DNA of 64,000 nt from Deroplatys truncata (taxonomy: Eukaryota > Arthropoda > Insecta > Mantodea > Mantidae). A program made the translations under genes and the position numbers. The number at the start of each line of letters is the position of its first letter. Position 1 is the first letter of the stretch. The stretch covers positions 18,257,001 through 18,321,000 of the forward strand of contig CM060979.1 of NCBI GenBank assembly GCA_030765065.1, in the 5' to 3' direction. The notes under the pieces are model-generated. The model was given only the letters and a program-made list of their open reading frames with translations, was not told the DNA's origin and ran no database searches. This document shows, piece by piece, positions 21,751 to 31,745 of this stretch.

Positions 21751-22724
21751 TGAGGCAGTATTTTTAACACTTATAAATTTTAATCAAATTATATAAATAT
21801 AAATCCAATAACAGGACCGCCTTGAAGCAATTATGTAATAATGTTATGTGAATATATTACGTAATTTAATAATGTAGTAGCTGTGAGAATAATAGGTTAA
21901 ACGTTGCTAACAATGAGGTAACCTTGACGCAATGAGTAAGGAAGTTTAAACGCTACTTGCAATAATGTCAATTTTGAGACAGTTTAAAAATGTCAATCAA
22001 CAACCAGAAAAAGCTCTAGTTAAATGAAGGTATTCTATTGGAATATGATTAGCCAATCAGAGAGTTGACATATAGAAATTTACAAGTTTAGACTGTTGAA
22101 ATCAATTCAGTTGCCTCCAAACAGTGCTCATAACCAGACGCGAGATGTGTCCTCGAGAAATTAATTATGTATTCGTGTGAGACGAAAATAGTATACGCGT
22201 TAAAAAAGTGCAAGAATTAAATAAAAGAATCTCACAGCTCTCGATATCAGTGAAGTGCTATTTAATTTGTGTCAAGGATTAATAAAAAGGAGTGAATTAA
22301 AACTTAAAATCTGTGTAAGCCTACATTCTTAGTCGTATCACAACCCTGCCAAGACTTCTATGTCTGTAACAATAATATTGACGCAGCCGAGGCAAACATA
22401 AATATTTAATACTTAAAGAAACAAACAAAATACAAAGTTAATTTTTTTTAAACTTGGGGCAAAGGTCACCTGAAAGTACATTTGGGGTGAAGGCTACCGG
22501 GAAACTGTTTACTATATGTGCGGTTGCAACTACTACAAGTTCGGCTGCCCAACAGTTGAACTATAATACATCATCTTCAAACTGACTTTCCATACATAGC
22601 AGCAAACAACGTAAGGAACAATTCTACTTCAAATTGGCGCCCAACGTGGGGCTAAAATCAACAACATAGTTCAAATTGATGCCCAAAACGTGGTAAAAAA
22701 TAACGTAACAAACCACCTACTTCA
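21751..22724 (+). mobile_element. Solo LTR, family LTR-1, copy C (974 bp), with PBS-like array
   Basis: It starts TGAGGCAGTATTTTTAACAC and ends CACCTACTTCA. CCAAT contexts and AATAAA signals are present. The 3' ~190 bp is an array of about four units, each ending in a TACTTCA-like terminus and starting with a primer-site-like motif. One, TGGCGCCCAACGTGGGGC (22635-22652), is an exact 18-nt match to the tRNA-Lys1,2 primer-binding-site sequence known from foamy viruses and some other retroelements. A second, TGATGCCCAAAACGTGG (22677), is diverged. No retroviral or retrotransposon gene adjoins it. Confidence 0.8.
22635..22652 (+). promoter_or_regulatory. tRNA-Lys-type primer-binding-site sequence inside the LTR
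   Basis: TGGCGCCCAACGTGGGGC is complementary to the 3' end of tRNA-Lys1,2. A primer-binding site normally sits just downstream of the 5' LTR. Here it lies 72 nt before the LTR terminus defined by the flanking repeat. Confidence 0.7.
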
Positions 22725-22788
22725 GGGGTGAATCTAGTTATCAAGTTTGTGTAAATTATTCCTAAGCGTTAGCTAGATCTGTATAATT
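22725..22788 (+). repeat. Right 64-bp direct repeat flanking LTR copy C
   Basis: This is the partner of 21687-21750, with four substitutions. Confidence 0.85.
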
Positions 22789-23699
22789 TCCCTTTTAATA
22801 TGAAAGGTGGTTTTCTCCAAGCGCGACGCGGAAGCTGTCAATTATGATTCCTATATTTTAGTATGTTTTCTGCTATTTATCTGAATTTTTGTTCGGTAGT
22901 AGTAGCCATAAATTTTCCAGCACGTAACTCCCTGTACATTCAAACTTATTTACCATGTTTGTCTAACCAAGTAAACCCCATTTTCATTGCAAGTATAAAA
23001 TTTAATCTCTTTCATAAATTGCAGCAAGGTAAAGTGATAAAAATGAAAATGAGTTAGAAAGCGGTGGTAAATTTTTCATAAAGGACTGTCCGGTCCCACC
23101 CTCCATGCGCACCTACAGCCAGCCGCATGTCCAATTGATGGAGCGTGAGGGCGCCCGCTGACGTCACGTCTGATCCGTGACAGTCTCACGCATGCGCAAG
23201 GTACAACGCAGATTGCGGTGCACGTCACCTCATGCTTCAATTATTCAACGTCCACCACAGCGAGCGGAGAGAATCTTCCATATTTCATATCCATTTTGTA
23301 TGAAGGTTCTTTGGGGGCGGGGTGGGGTGCGGTGTTGAAATTGCTCTGATGTAAAGCGAATGTTGACGGAAGAGATAACCAGCAAGGCAAGTAGTGACAG
23401 TTGAACGCTTAGCAACGTCAAGGAAACTTCCTGCCACTTAGCGATGCTGAAGGAATCAGCATTGAATTTTAAACGCCAGTATGCTGAGCCGCAGTGGTCT
23501 GCACAAGCAGACAAGGATGAGAAGAAGGGTCTAGTTCTGATTTTCAGCATCTTAGCATTAGCACAAGGAATGTTAATATTAAACTCCAGGTTCAAAACCT
23601 TGCAAAGTATGCGCATTTTGTTATTGGATAAGCTCATATGCACCGAAAAGTTTTAATGTGTTCTTCACTCTGTAGTATACTTACTGTTTCTACCGCGCA
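22789..23699. other. Unassigned stretch with a CpG- and CRE-like segment
   Basis: A GC-richer part at about 23085-23230 holds GCTGACGTCACGTC (CRE-like TGACGTCA) and CACGCATGCGCAAGG (NRF-1-like), which would suit a promoter. Frames on both strands nearby (132 codons minus at 23245-23643; 70 codons plus at 23444) have no recognised domain. Confidence 0.3.
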
Positions 23700-23794
23700 C
23701 TTAGTAATTACAGGAAGTATTGCATTCCACCAAAAACTCACAATCGAAATTTTACAGGAGATAAATGCTTTGATCGTTCTGAATAAAAAAATTC
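23700..23794 (-). repeat. Rep1 end fragment
   Basis: AGGAAGTATTGCATTCCACC and adjoining bases match the reverse-oriented Rep1 end. It is abutted by a forward Rep1 copy. Confidence 0.6.
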
Positions 23795-24584
23795 TGACGT
23801 GTTACATTCACATGACTTTCTCTACTCTTGTACAAACTATTTTAACAAAACGCTTATTCTCCATATGCTTCATTGCTAATTTTCTTGTAGGCGCAAGTAG
23901 GCTTTAAACGATAGTCAAATGTTTTAACAGCTGGTTGCTATGTGGCGCATTCAATTCTCTTTGCATATCCAGTACCTAAAAAAATGAATAACGAATTCCC
24001 ATTTGAGAAAAAGTATTGGAACATTTAAAGGAATAACAAGCAATATCTCGAAAATGGTTCACCCAACAACAAAATTTATATGACATAAATTGTGTATTTT
24101 AACGCGATCTACATTTTTTGTGTAGTAAAATTTTGTCTCTCTCTTATGGTTTACCAGTTATGCAAAAGTCGTTCACAATGAAGAATACTTTTGGAGATAT
24201 TCCCAGAAAATTCGAGATATACATTTCATTTGTCATGAAAATATCTTAAACATATGATATTTTCATCAAAATCGTTAGCCATTTTTGAGAAAATTAAAAT
24301 TTTCCAAAAATGTTCCATTTAAGGGTAATCTGGGGTGGGGAGATTTTCCTGAAAACCTTCGTGTCGCATCTCCGGAAGATACTGAACCTAAATACCAAGT
24401 TTGGTGTTTATCAGACTCTTCGTTTCTGAGATACACAGACACACACACACGGGCATGTTTCCAAAAATGCTTTTTTTTGGATTCAGGAGGCCTCAAAACA
24501 TATATTTCCTGTGAAATCTCGGTATCGAAGTTTTAGGTGGAATACAATACTTCCCCTACTTACTATACGTAGTAGAGAAAGTAA
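23795..24584 (+). repeat. Rep1 copy
   Basis: Both ends are present (ATTCTGACGTGTTACATTCA to GTAGTAGAGAAAGTAAAAAG). A segment after TTCATTGCTAATTTTC is shorter than in the reference copy. Confidence 0.85.
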
Positions 24585-24597
24585 AAAGAATACGGGT

Positions 24598-24599
24598 AC

Positions 24600-24630
<31 letters not shown>
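24598..24630 (+). repeat. CG/TG dinucleotide microsatellite
   Basis: An alternating CGCGCG run passes into TGTGTG, immediately followed by AACAGCATAACTCA, a Rep1 internal piece. Confidence 0.85.
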
Positions 24631-24800
24631 AACAGCATAACTCAAAGTGGGACAGGATGTATAGTCCCTTAGAAGTTTTAAACTCTAGTATATTTCCAGT
24701 AAGGGTTCTACAAAATTCCAGTGCTGCATCCAGTCATATTGTAGTAAAAATGTAACAGTATTGAACGGAATGTTGCGACTAGCTTAACATCCTTACTGGG

Positions 24801-25096
24801 TTTTTTTTTTTTTTAAATTTATGGTCGCTCTTTAACTGCTGTGCTCCTTAACGTCCCATTCTCTATTGGGCGTGAGAGACCGGTAATTTTGCTCAAAGGC
24901 CTCTTTATCACGCTTGAGGTTCTTTTACGTGCCGTAAATCTATGACTGGGGACCACCGGCCTTACTTTTCCTCCGGAGGAAGCCATGCTAAGGAATTTAA
25001 CGCCTTCAAAAAATCCATCGCTCTCCGCCGCGTTTGAACCCGCGACCTCGGGAACTAGAGGCTAGCATGCTAACAATTACACCACGGAGGACGACA
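24801..25096 (-). mobile_element. SINE-A copy 2
   Basis: A poly-T/AAATTT left end (the tail) and a tRNA-like head at the right edge (CCACGGAGGACGAC, plus strand) bound the family body CGTCCCATTCTCTATTGGGC. The B-box region reads GTTTGAACCCGCGACC. Confidence 0.8.
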
Positions 25097-25289
25097 TAAT
25101 ATGAGGCTGTGTTTAATACTGGTTGCTATAACGATATTGAACGGGTGGCTTTTTAAATCTCGAATGGCGATTATTTACTCTTTGTACTATTTATGAAATT
25201 ATTGTATAATAATTCAGAAGATTTTTATGTCGAAATTCTCCCCTTTGACTCTTAGAGCTGTATATTCATAAAATTCTCACTTAGTCGAC

Positions 25290-25605
25290 TTACCCTGCTC
25301 TTACAACCATTAAAACTTACAATCCCGCCTACGAGTAGCAGAATGCCATTGAATCAGAGGGAATGAAGAACCCGAATAGTCAGGTATATAAGTGTGAGGA
25401 AGAAGATGATATGAAATGAAGGCTAAATCTATGAAAAAGGTGACGATGGGGCAATTGGTAGAATGAATGGCGGGGAAAACCGTAGAACCCGGAGAAAAAC
25501 GCCGCTTCGTCCACCACAAATTCAACATGCGGGCCTCTGGGATCGAATCTAGGTCGCTTAGTGGGAGGCGAGTGGTCTAAACACTCGACTATGTCGCCGC
25601 TTTAC
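25290..25605 (-). mobile_element. SINE-C copy 2
   Basis: The head at the right end reads, on the minus strand, GCGACATAGTCGAGTGTTTA then CGACCTAGATTCGATCCC (B-box). The body block GAAGATGATATGAAATGAAG (plus) is identical to copy 1 at 3950-4308. Confidence 0.65.
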
Positions 25606-25745
25606 TCATATAATGGACCAAAAGTTCACTGAGTCACAAAAATGGTAATTAAACATCAACAGATTTTTTATTTCTAACCTTATCCCTCGGCCCCTCCCCT
25701 GGAAGAATCTTTATAATTCTGGAAATATTGTACAGCTTATAAAAA

Positions 25746-26512
25746 AATTTAGGGGTTGAGGATTGTCCAAATGTTAAGAGTCATCATTATATAGGATGGT
25801 ATCGAAGTATGTCTAATACTTGAAGATAAACCTTCGAGACACTTTTAAATGTAGCATTATTGAAAGCTTTGCGTTCAACTTTGTGCTAGATAAGGAATGA
25901 AAGCAGTCGAGACTTCACGTTATTGTCTTGTACATGTCCCCTAAGAGTTGCTGAACTATAGTTTTTGATAGATCTGACTGCGTTTCCAGTGCGTGAATCA
26001 ATGCAACATTCCATAGGCTCTTGTGTCTATATGAAAACATGCAAAAACAATGGGGGAAGAGAAGAGGTTCTCATGTAACATGCAGCGTTAACTGAGGTAT
26101 GAATCAAGCTGATTTAACTGACGCACCCTTCTGAATAGTCTGGCTTGGTGACTCACTCTCAGTAATTACATTTAACTAATTGCTCAGTGGGCAAAATCTG
26201 TGAATCCAGCAGAAACAAACCATAACTTAAGACGGGAGATAATACAGCGCATGAAAATATTTGTTCTTTCCTTCCTTCTGTTAGATTGTGTTTAAGCACG
26301 TCAAACTCGGGTCACGAGTGTACCTTATAAGTGTACCGTACCAATAATTTCCATAATGTACACAGAAAATCTTTTAAAAGAAAGTTTTCACACAAAATAT
26401 AGTTACATAAAAGGGTGGCAAAGTAATTATTATATTAATATTATTATTATTATCATTATTATTATTAGCCTTGATTAACAATAGGGGATCATTATCTGTG
26501 ACATTATCAACA
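25746..26512 (+). repeat. DupB unit 1
   Basis: This is about 770 bp, repeated at 27351-28104 with small indels. Shared blocks include GAGGATTGTCCAAATGTTAA-type sequence, ACATGTCCCCTAAGA and CATTCCATAGGCTCTTGTGT. An (ATT)n tract lies at 26431-26471. Nothing coding is convincing. Confidence 0.8.
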
Positions 26513-26513
26513 T

Positions 26514-27352
26514 TAAAAAATCTGACGTGTTACACTCACATGACTTTCTCTACTCTTGTACAAACGCTTATTCTCCATATGCTTCATGTTAATCGAGATA
26601 TCGAGATGTTAATCTTATTGGTAATTTTCTTGTAGATGCAAGGGGAATATGGTAGGCTTTAAGCGATAGTCAAATATTTTAACGCTGGTTGCTATGTGGC
26701 GAATTCCATTCTCTTTGCATGTCCAGGACATAAAAAAAAGAATAACAAATTTGAGAAAAAGTATAAGTATTGGAAAATATAACGGAATAACAAGCAATAT
26801 CTCGAAAATGGTTCCCTCAACAACAAAAAAATGTATATGACATAAATTGTGTATTTTAACGCGATCTACATTTTTTGTGTAGTAAAATTTTGTCTATCTC
26901 TTATGGTTTACCAGTTATGCAAAAGTCGTTCACAATGAAGAATACTTTTGGAGACATTCCCAGAAAATTCGAGATATACATTTCATTTCTCCTGACAATA
27001 TCTTAAACATATGATATTTTAATCAAAATCGTTAAGAGCCATTTTTGAGAAAATTAAAATTTTCGAAAAATGTTCCATGTAAAGGGTAATCTGGGGTGGG
27101 GGGATTTTCTTAAAAATCTTCGTGTTGCATCTCTGGAAGATACTGAACCTAAATACCAAGTTTGGTGTTTATCCGACTGTTCGTTTCTGAGTTATGCTGT
27201 TCACAGACAGACACACACACGGACGTATTTCTAAAAATGTTTTTTTTATTCAGGGGATCTCAAAACATGTATTTCCGGTGAAATCTCATTATCAAATTTT
27301 TGGGTGGAATACCATACTTCCCCTACTTACTATACGTAGTAGAGAAAGTAAA
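26514..27352 (+). repeat. Rep1 copy exactly between the DupB units
   Basis: A full-length copy, AAATCTGACGTGTTACACTC to GTAGTAGAGAAAGTAAAAA. Unit 1 of DupB ends at its left border and unit 2 begins at its right border. Confidence 0.85.
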
Positions 27353-28104
27353 AATTTAAGGGTGAAGGATTGTCCAAATATTAAGTGTCATCGTTATATT
27401 CCATATTCGGTGGTATCGAAGTATGTCTAATACTTGAAGATAAACCTTCGAGACACTTTTAAATGTAGCATTATTGAAAGTTGTTGCGTTTAACTTTGTG
27501 TTAGATAAGGAATGAAAGCCGTCGAGACTTCACGTTATTGTCTTGTACATGTCCCCTAAGAAATGCTGGACTTTAGTTTTTGATATATCTGGCTGCGTTT
27601 CCAGTGCGTGAATCAATGCAACATTCCATAGGCTCTTGTGTCTAAATGAAAACATGCAAAAACAATGGGGGAAGAGAAGAAGTTCTTATGTAACATGCAG
27701 CGTTAACTGAGTTATGAATCAAGCTGATTTAACTGACGCACCTTTCTGAATAGCCTGTCTTGGTGACTCACTCTCAGTAATTACATTTAACTAATTACTC
27801 CGGTAGTCAAAATATATGAATCCAGCAGAAACAAATCGGAACTTAAGACGTGAGATAATACAGAGCATGGAAATATTTGTTCCTTCCTTCCATCTCTTAG
27901 ATTGTGTTTACGCAAGTCAAACTCGGGTCACGAGCGTAGCTTACAGGTATACCGTACGACTAATTTTCTTAATATGGATCGGAAATCCTTTAAAAGAAAG
28001 TTTTCAACACAAAATATAGTTACATAAAAGGGGGGCAGAGTTATTATATTATTATAAGCCTCGGCTTATAATAGGGGATCATTTATCTGTGGCATTATCC
28101 ACAT
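27351..28104 (+). repeat. DupB unit 2
   Basis: This is the diverged second unit (TTAAGGGTGAAGGATTGTCC onward). It contains a 67-codon ATG frame (27816-28019) that has no ATG in unit 1, so conservation of a protein is unlikely. Confidence 0.8.
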
Positions 28105-28639
28105 AAAACAATTTCTTGTAATTGGAGAATCAAACGGGAACAATTTTGTAATTAGCGTACAATACAAAATTGTTTACATGTGTTTATACACAGAAAAGTA
28201 CTAATAAGAACATAATTCAGCGAACAACCCATCGCCTTTATAGTTTTTTTTATAAAGTAAGTATCGGTGCTCAAAAATCATTATATTTTAATCTATCCCT
28301 AAGACATATACCAATTATCCAATTGCGAAATCTTTTTGAAGTTGTCGGATGTAAACAAAACGCACTCTTGTACAGTACTAGTCACTGTCGCTAGGTGTTC
28401 TGTTATTATATTGCATCTGGGACCCATTACTCCTAACCTCAAAATGCTTACAAATGTCCTACTTCATACAATTTGTAACGGAGCTGCTGTTGACCAGCTT
28501 ACCGCGTGGATGGCAGTGTCCTTCACCGCTGTGCCCCGGCTGGTTGGTTGATTGGTTGGAGATATAAGTAGGGCAGCGTTCTCCCCGAGTATATACCGCA
28601 AAGGCCTTTGAGACGCAACGAGATAATTCTGGGAGTTTC
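28105..28639. other. Unassigned stretch
   Basis: I see no recognised repeat. Two overlapping frames (28170-28394 and 28336-28551) have no identifiable domain. Confidence 0.3.
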
Positions 28640-28880
28640 TCGTTGCTGTCTCCTGCGAACTCCCACGAAGATTACTGAAACTCTTGGAGCTATATTTAAC
28701 TGAAGGTACTCGCGACGTGTTAGTGCGTTTTGTTAATGCGACTAGGGCGAAGAGTCGAGCCCTGTGTTCGACACTCCAGTAGGAGAAGCGGAGGGAAGAA
28801 GAGGCTGCATAACACGTGATGCACTACACCACTAAGCGCAGAGAAAAGAAAAGTGAAGTGACACTGGAAATTGCACTAGG
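28640..28880 (+). repeat. Promoter-like module, copy 1
   Basis: It is related to 29085-29320 by a string of shared motifs: GTTAGTGCGTTT, ATGCGACT, CCAGTAGGAGAAGCGGAGGG and the end ATGCACTACACC. CTATATTT takes the TATA position, with no clear heat shock element. Confidence 0.45.
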
Positions 28881-29084
28881 TCACAATATATAGGAACTAC
28901 CAATGGATAACTGTCCAAGCAATAATTATATTATGTGCTTGTTTAAATAATTGCAATGTAAGCTATGGACCAAGCTTATCAAAAGGAAGTCGCCGACCGA
29001 CTGGTCAGCTGAAGAAATAAGGACACGGAGTAACGCTATCGGGAGATAACCAGATTCTTTAAGGTGTTTTCCCTCCATTCCCGC

Positions 29085-29118
29085 GAATATTCTAGAAACT
29101 CACGCACTTGTATATAAG
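29085..29118 (+). promoter_or_regulatory. Heat shock element and TATA box
   Basis: GAATATTCTAGAA (29085-29097) is a three-unit GAA/TTC/GAA array at perfect 5-bp phase. TATATAAG at 29111-29118 sits 14 bp after it. The TATA context TATATAAGCGAG is shared with the module at 3682-3729. The following ~200 bp resembles the module at 28640, so this is a repeated promoter plus leader. No ORF downstream is recognised. Confidence 0.5.
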
Positions 29119-29320
29119 CGAGCGTGCTTGCGAGTCTGTGAGTGCGTTTCTGATGCGATTTAATGCTGGTAATACAGTGCATTCTACGAGTAAGGTTGTG
29201 AAATAGTAAGCGCTCCTATTGCGAGAGATTAGAGAGATCTTGTGTTTGATGCCCCAGCGACTGAAGGGGAAGAAGGTAGAGGCCGCTTCGAGAGTGCTTC
29301 ATTGCACCGTTACATCAAAA

Positions 29321-29700
29321 GGAAAATGAAGTGAAAGTGAAAAACTGAATTAAGTAAAGTAAAATTTCACTGAAAAAAACCAATTATTTTAACTCACAAA
29401 TACTTAGTTTATAAAGTACCTTACTTCCGAAACACTGCAACTGAAGCGTATTAAGTACCAATGCATTCCGTATTATTTAACAGGTACTGTAATGACATTT
29501 TTATTATTAAAATTCGGCAACATTTTAGAGAAACAGCTAGACGGGTAGTAGTTGATACAACACAGTACGAGTGTACAACTGACGAAATACCTTCGGTCTA
29601 GTGTTGAAAAGGGAAAATATTAATACCTCCAGCAGTTAATATGTACATTCCGTCAATGTAAAACTTGCTGGAGTCTGAGACAGAGCTCGAATCGGATAAT
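29321..29700. other. Unassigned stretch
   Basis: AT-rich. No gene or known repeat is recognised. Confidence 0.3.
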
Positions 29701-29733
29701 TCCGTGAGTGTCCAGAACAGCCAGGCTTTGGAA

Positions 29734-29812
29734 AGGTAGAATCAGATGACTGAAAAATTGAATGCCATAGCCGGGAAATTCAATTGAATTTTTCAGTCAT
29801 CTGATTCTACCT
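29734..29812. repeat. Perfect 26-bp inverted repeat (hairpin)
   Basis: The arms at 29734-29759 and 29787-29812 are exact reverse complements (AGGTAGAATCAGATGACTGA in the left arm), with a 27-nt loop that itself contains AATTCAATTGAATT. It is flanked by two copies of CAGCCAGGCTTTG, which also occurs at about 43260. Confidence 0.85.
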
Positions 29813-29867
29813 ATCCAACCCTGTCCAACACACCGCTTGTGTGAAAGAACCATTAATTTCAGCCAGG

Positions 29868-31180
29868 CTTTGTTCTAAAGACTGCGAATAGTTTGTAGTA
29901 ATTATGAGGAACAGACAGGTGTTTCAGAGTGTTTCAACGGTAAATATTTGTGACCGAAACACACTTTATTGATTCATGCTTCTCAAGTGGAGTATGACCA
30001 AAGCTCGTTACTACAGCACTCTTAGTTCAGTGGTAGAGGGTTCGCTTACTGTTCCTGAGGTTGCAAGTTCAAATCTTCGTGAAGCTAAGGACCTTTTCTC
30101 CCTTTCATTTTTACTTTCTCTCCTATGTATAGTATGTAGGGGAAGTATTGTATTCCATCCAAAAATTCGATACCGAGATTTCACCGCAAATATATGTTTT
30201 GAGACCCCCTGAATCCACAAAAAGCATTTTCACAAAAAGGTCTGTGTGTATGTCTGTGAGCAGCATAACTCAAAAACGAAAAGTCGGATAAATACCAAAC
30301 TTGGTATTTAGCCTCAGTATCTTTCAAAGATGCGACACGAAGATTTTCAAGAAAATCCCGCCCACCCTAGATTACCCTTTACATGAAAATTTTGATGTTG
30401 TCAAAAATGGATGTAACGACTTTGATTAAAATATCATATGTTTAAGATATTTTCATGACAAATGAAATATATATCTTGAATTTTCTGGGAATGTCCCCAA
30501 AAGTCCTCTTATTTGTGAACGGCTTTTGCATAACTGGTAAACCGTAAGAGATGGACAACATTTTTGTTCACCAAAAAATGTAGATCTCGTTAAAAACACA
30601 ATTTATGTCATATACTTTTTTTTATGTCCTGGACATACAAAGAGAATGAACTGCTCCACATAGCAACCAGCTCTTAAAACATTTGACTATCCCTTAAAGC
30701 CTACCATATTCCCCTTGCATCTACAAGAAAATTAGCAATAAGATTAACATCTCGATTAACATGAAGCATATGGAGAATAAGCGTTTGTAAAAATAGTTTG
30801 TACAAGAGTAGGGAAAGTCATGTGAGGGCAACGCATAAGACTTTTTTATGTATGTGGCATTTACCGGTAAGTGGCAAGCATGATATTAATGTATCGGTCA
30901 GTAGGAGGTTTCATGCTCGTCACTTTAATTTTATAACCACAATTTTCACCATTATTGTAATTATACTTTTATGTAAAATGAAATAACACAACCAATATTA
31001 CAGTAAAACGAATTGAAGAAAATAAAACATAATCCACTACGGAGATTCGAATTCGGATCGCTTGAGTAGAAGTTAAGTAGCTTAACCACGGCTCCACCCC
31101 AAGCACGGTAGCCCGAATCAGTATCTTGTGGCTTGTATTATTGAGTTAGCCAAAGAGGCGCACAGAAATTGACGGTTGTA
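29868..31180 (+). mobile_element. Composite tRNA-module repeat, copy 1, interrupted by Rep1
   Basis: Segments 29868-30107 and 30837-31180 align in order with 43255-43960. A reverse Rep1 copy (30108-30836) separates them here. A tRNA-like module lies on the plus strand at about 30016-30092: TTAGTTCAGTGGTAG as A-box and GGTTGCAAGTTCAAATC as B-box. A second on the minus strand at about 31022-31110 reads GTGGTTAAGCTACTT, then GATCCGAATTCGAATCTCC. The family looks like a SINE bounded by converging tRNA-like modules. Confidence 0.6.
30108..30836 (-). repeat. Rep1 copy nested in the composite repeat
   Basis: Reverse copy from TTTACTTTCTCTCCTATGTA to AGGGAAAGTCATGTGAGGGC. Its absence from the paralogue at 43255-43960 shows it arrived later. 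Confidence 0.85.
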
Positions 31181-31745
31181 AACCGTGCGCTCACTCGAAG
31201 GTACTTTGAAAAGCTTTACTGCTCAAAAGACCTGCCTCTTTTAGTTTGATCGAGTGTACTTCTCCCACGAGGATAAGAAGAAAGCTAAAACATAATTAGT
31301 GCCTGCAATTTTTTTCTGTCAGAAGGGTTTACACTGTTTCACAGCAGAAAGTCATGAATACCTACCGACAGTCCGATACATCATGTTCAAATCAATGAGC
31401 CAATTGTGCATATTTTGCCCACGTAAACCAAATAAGCCCTTAAAAAATCCGCGGGGAAAGTGGTGTTCGAAACCGCGACACCACGAACTTTAATCATGCA
31501 CCCGTCTCCGCACTGCTGAGTGGAATTTCATAATCAATTCTATTGCATTAGTCACCACATTTCAGTTGGTTGCGCATACGGCTCGATACTGGTTGCCCGC
31601 GGGTTCAGTACCCCATTCAGTGGTTGAATACATTTTAGCTTTCTCTTGGACTATTCAGTGGCTCTAGAATACTGGAGCTGTATGGCCTAAACATTGGAGA
31701 ATTTCTGCTTGAACTCTTAGTTTAAGTCGATATCACATTATAGTA
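31181..31745. other. Unassigned stretch
   Basis: No gene or recognised repeat is seen up to the Tc1 element. Confidence 0.3.

Noticed and set aside
22635-22652. Evidence for an endogenous foamy virus
   Set aside because: The primer-site sequence is shared by unrelated retroelements and no viral gene is present.
30016-30092. Functional tRNA gene
   Set aside because: A- and B-box-like motifs are present, but the module is part of a repeat with a damaged paralogue, and I cannot support a full cloverleaf.
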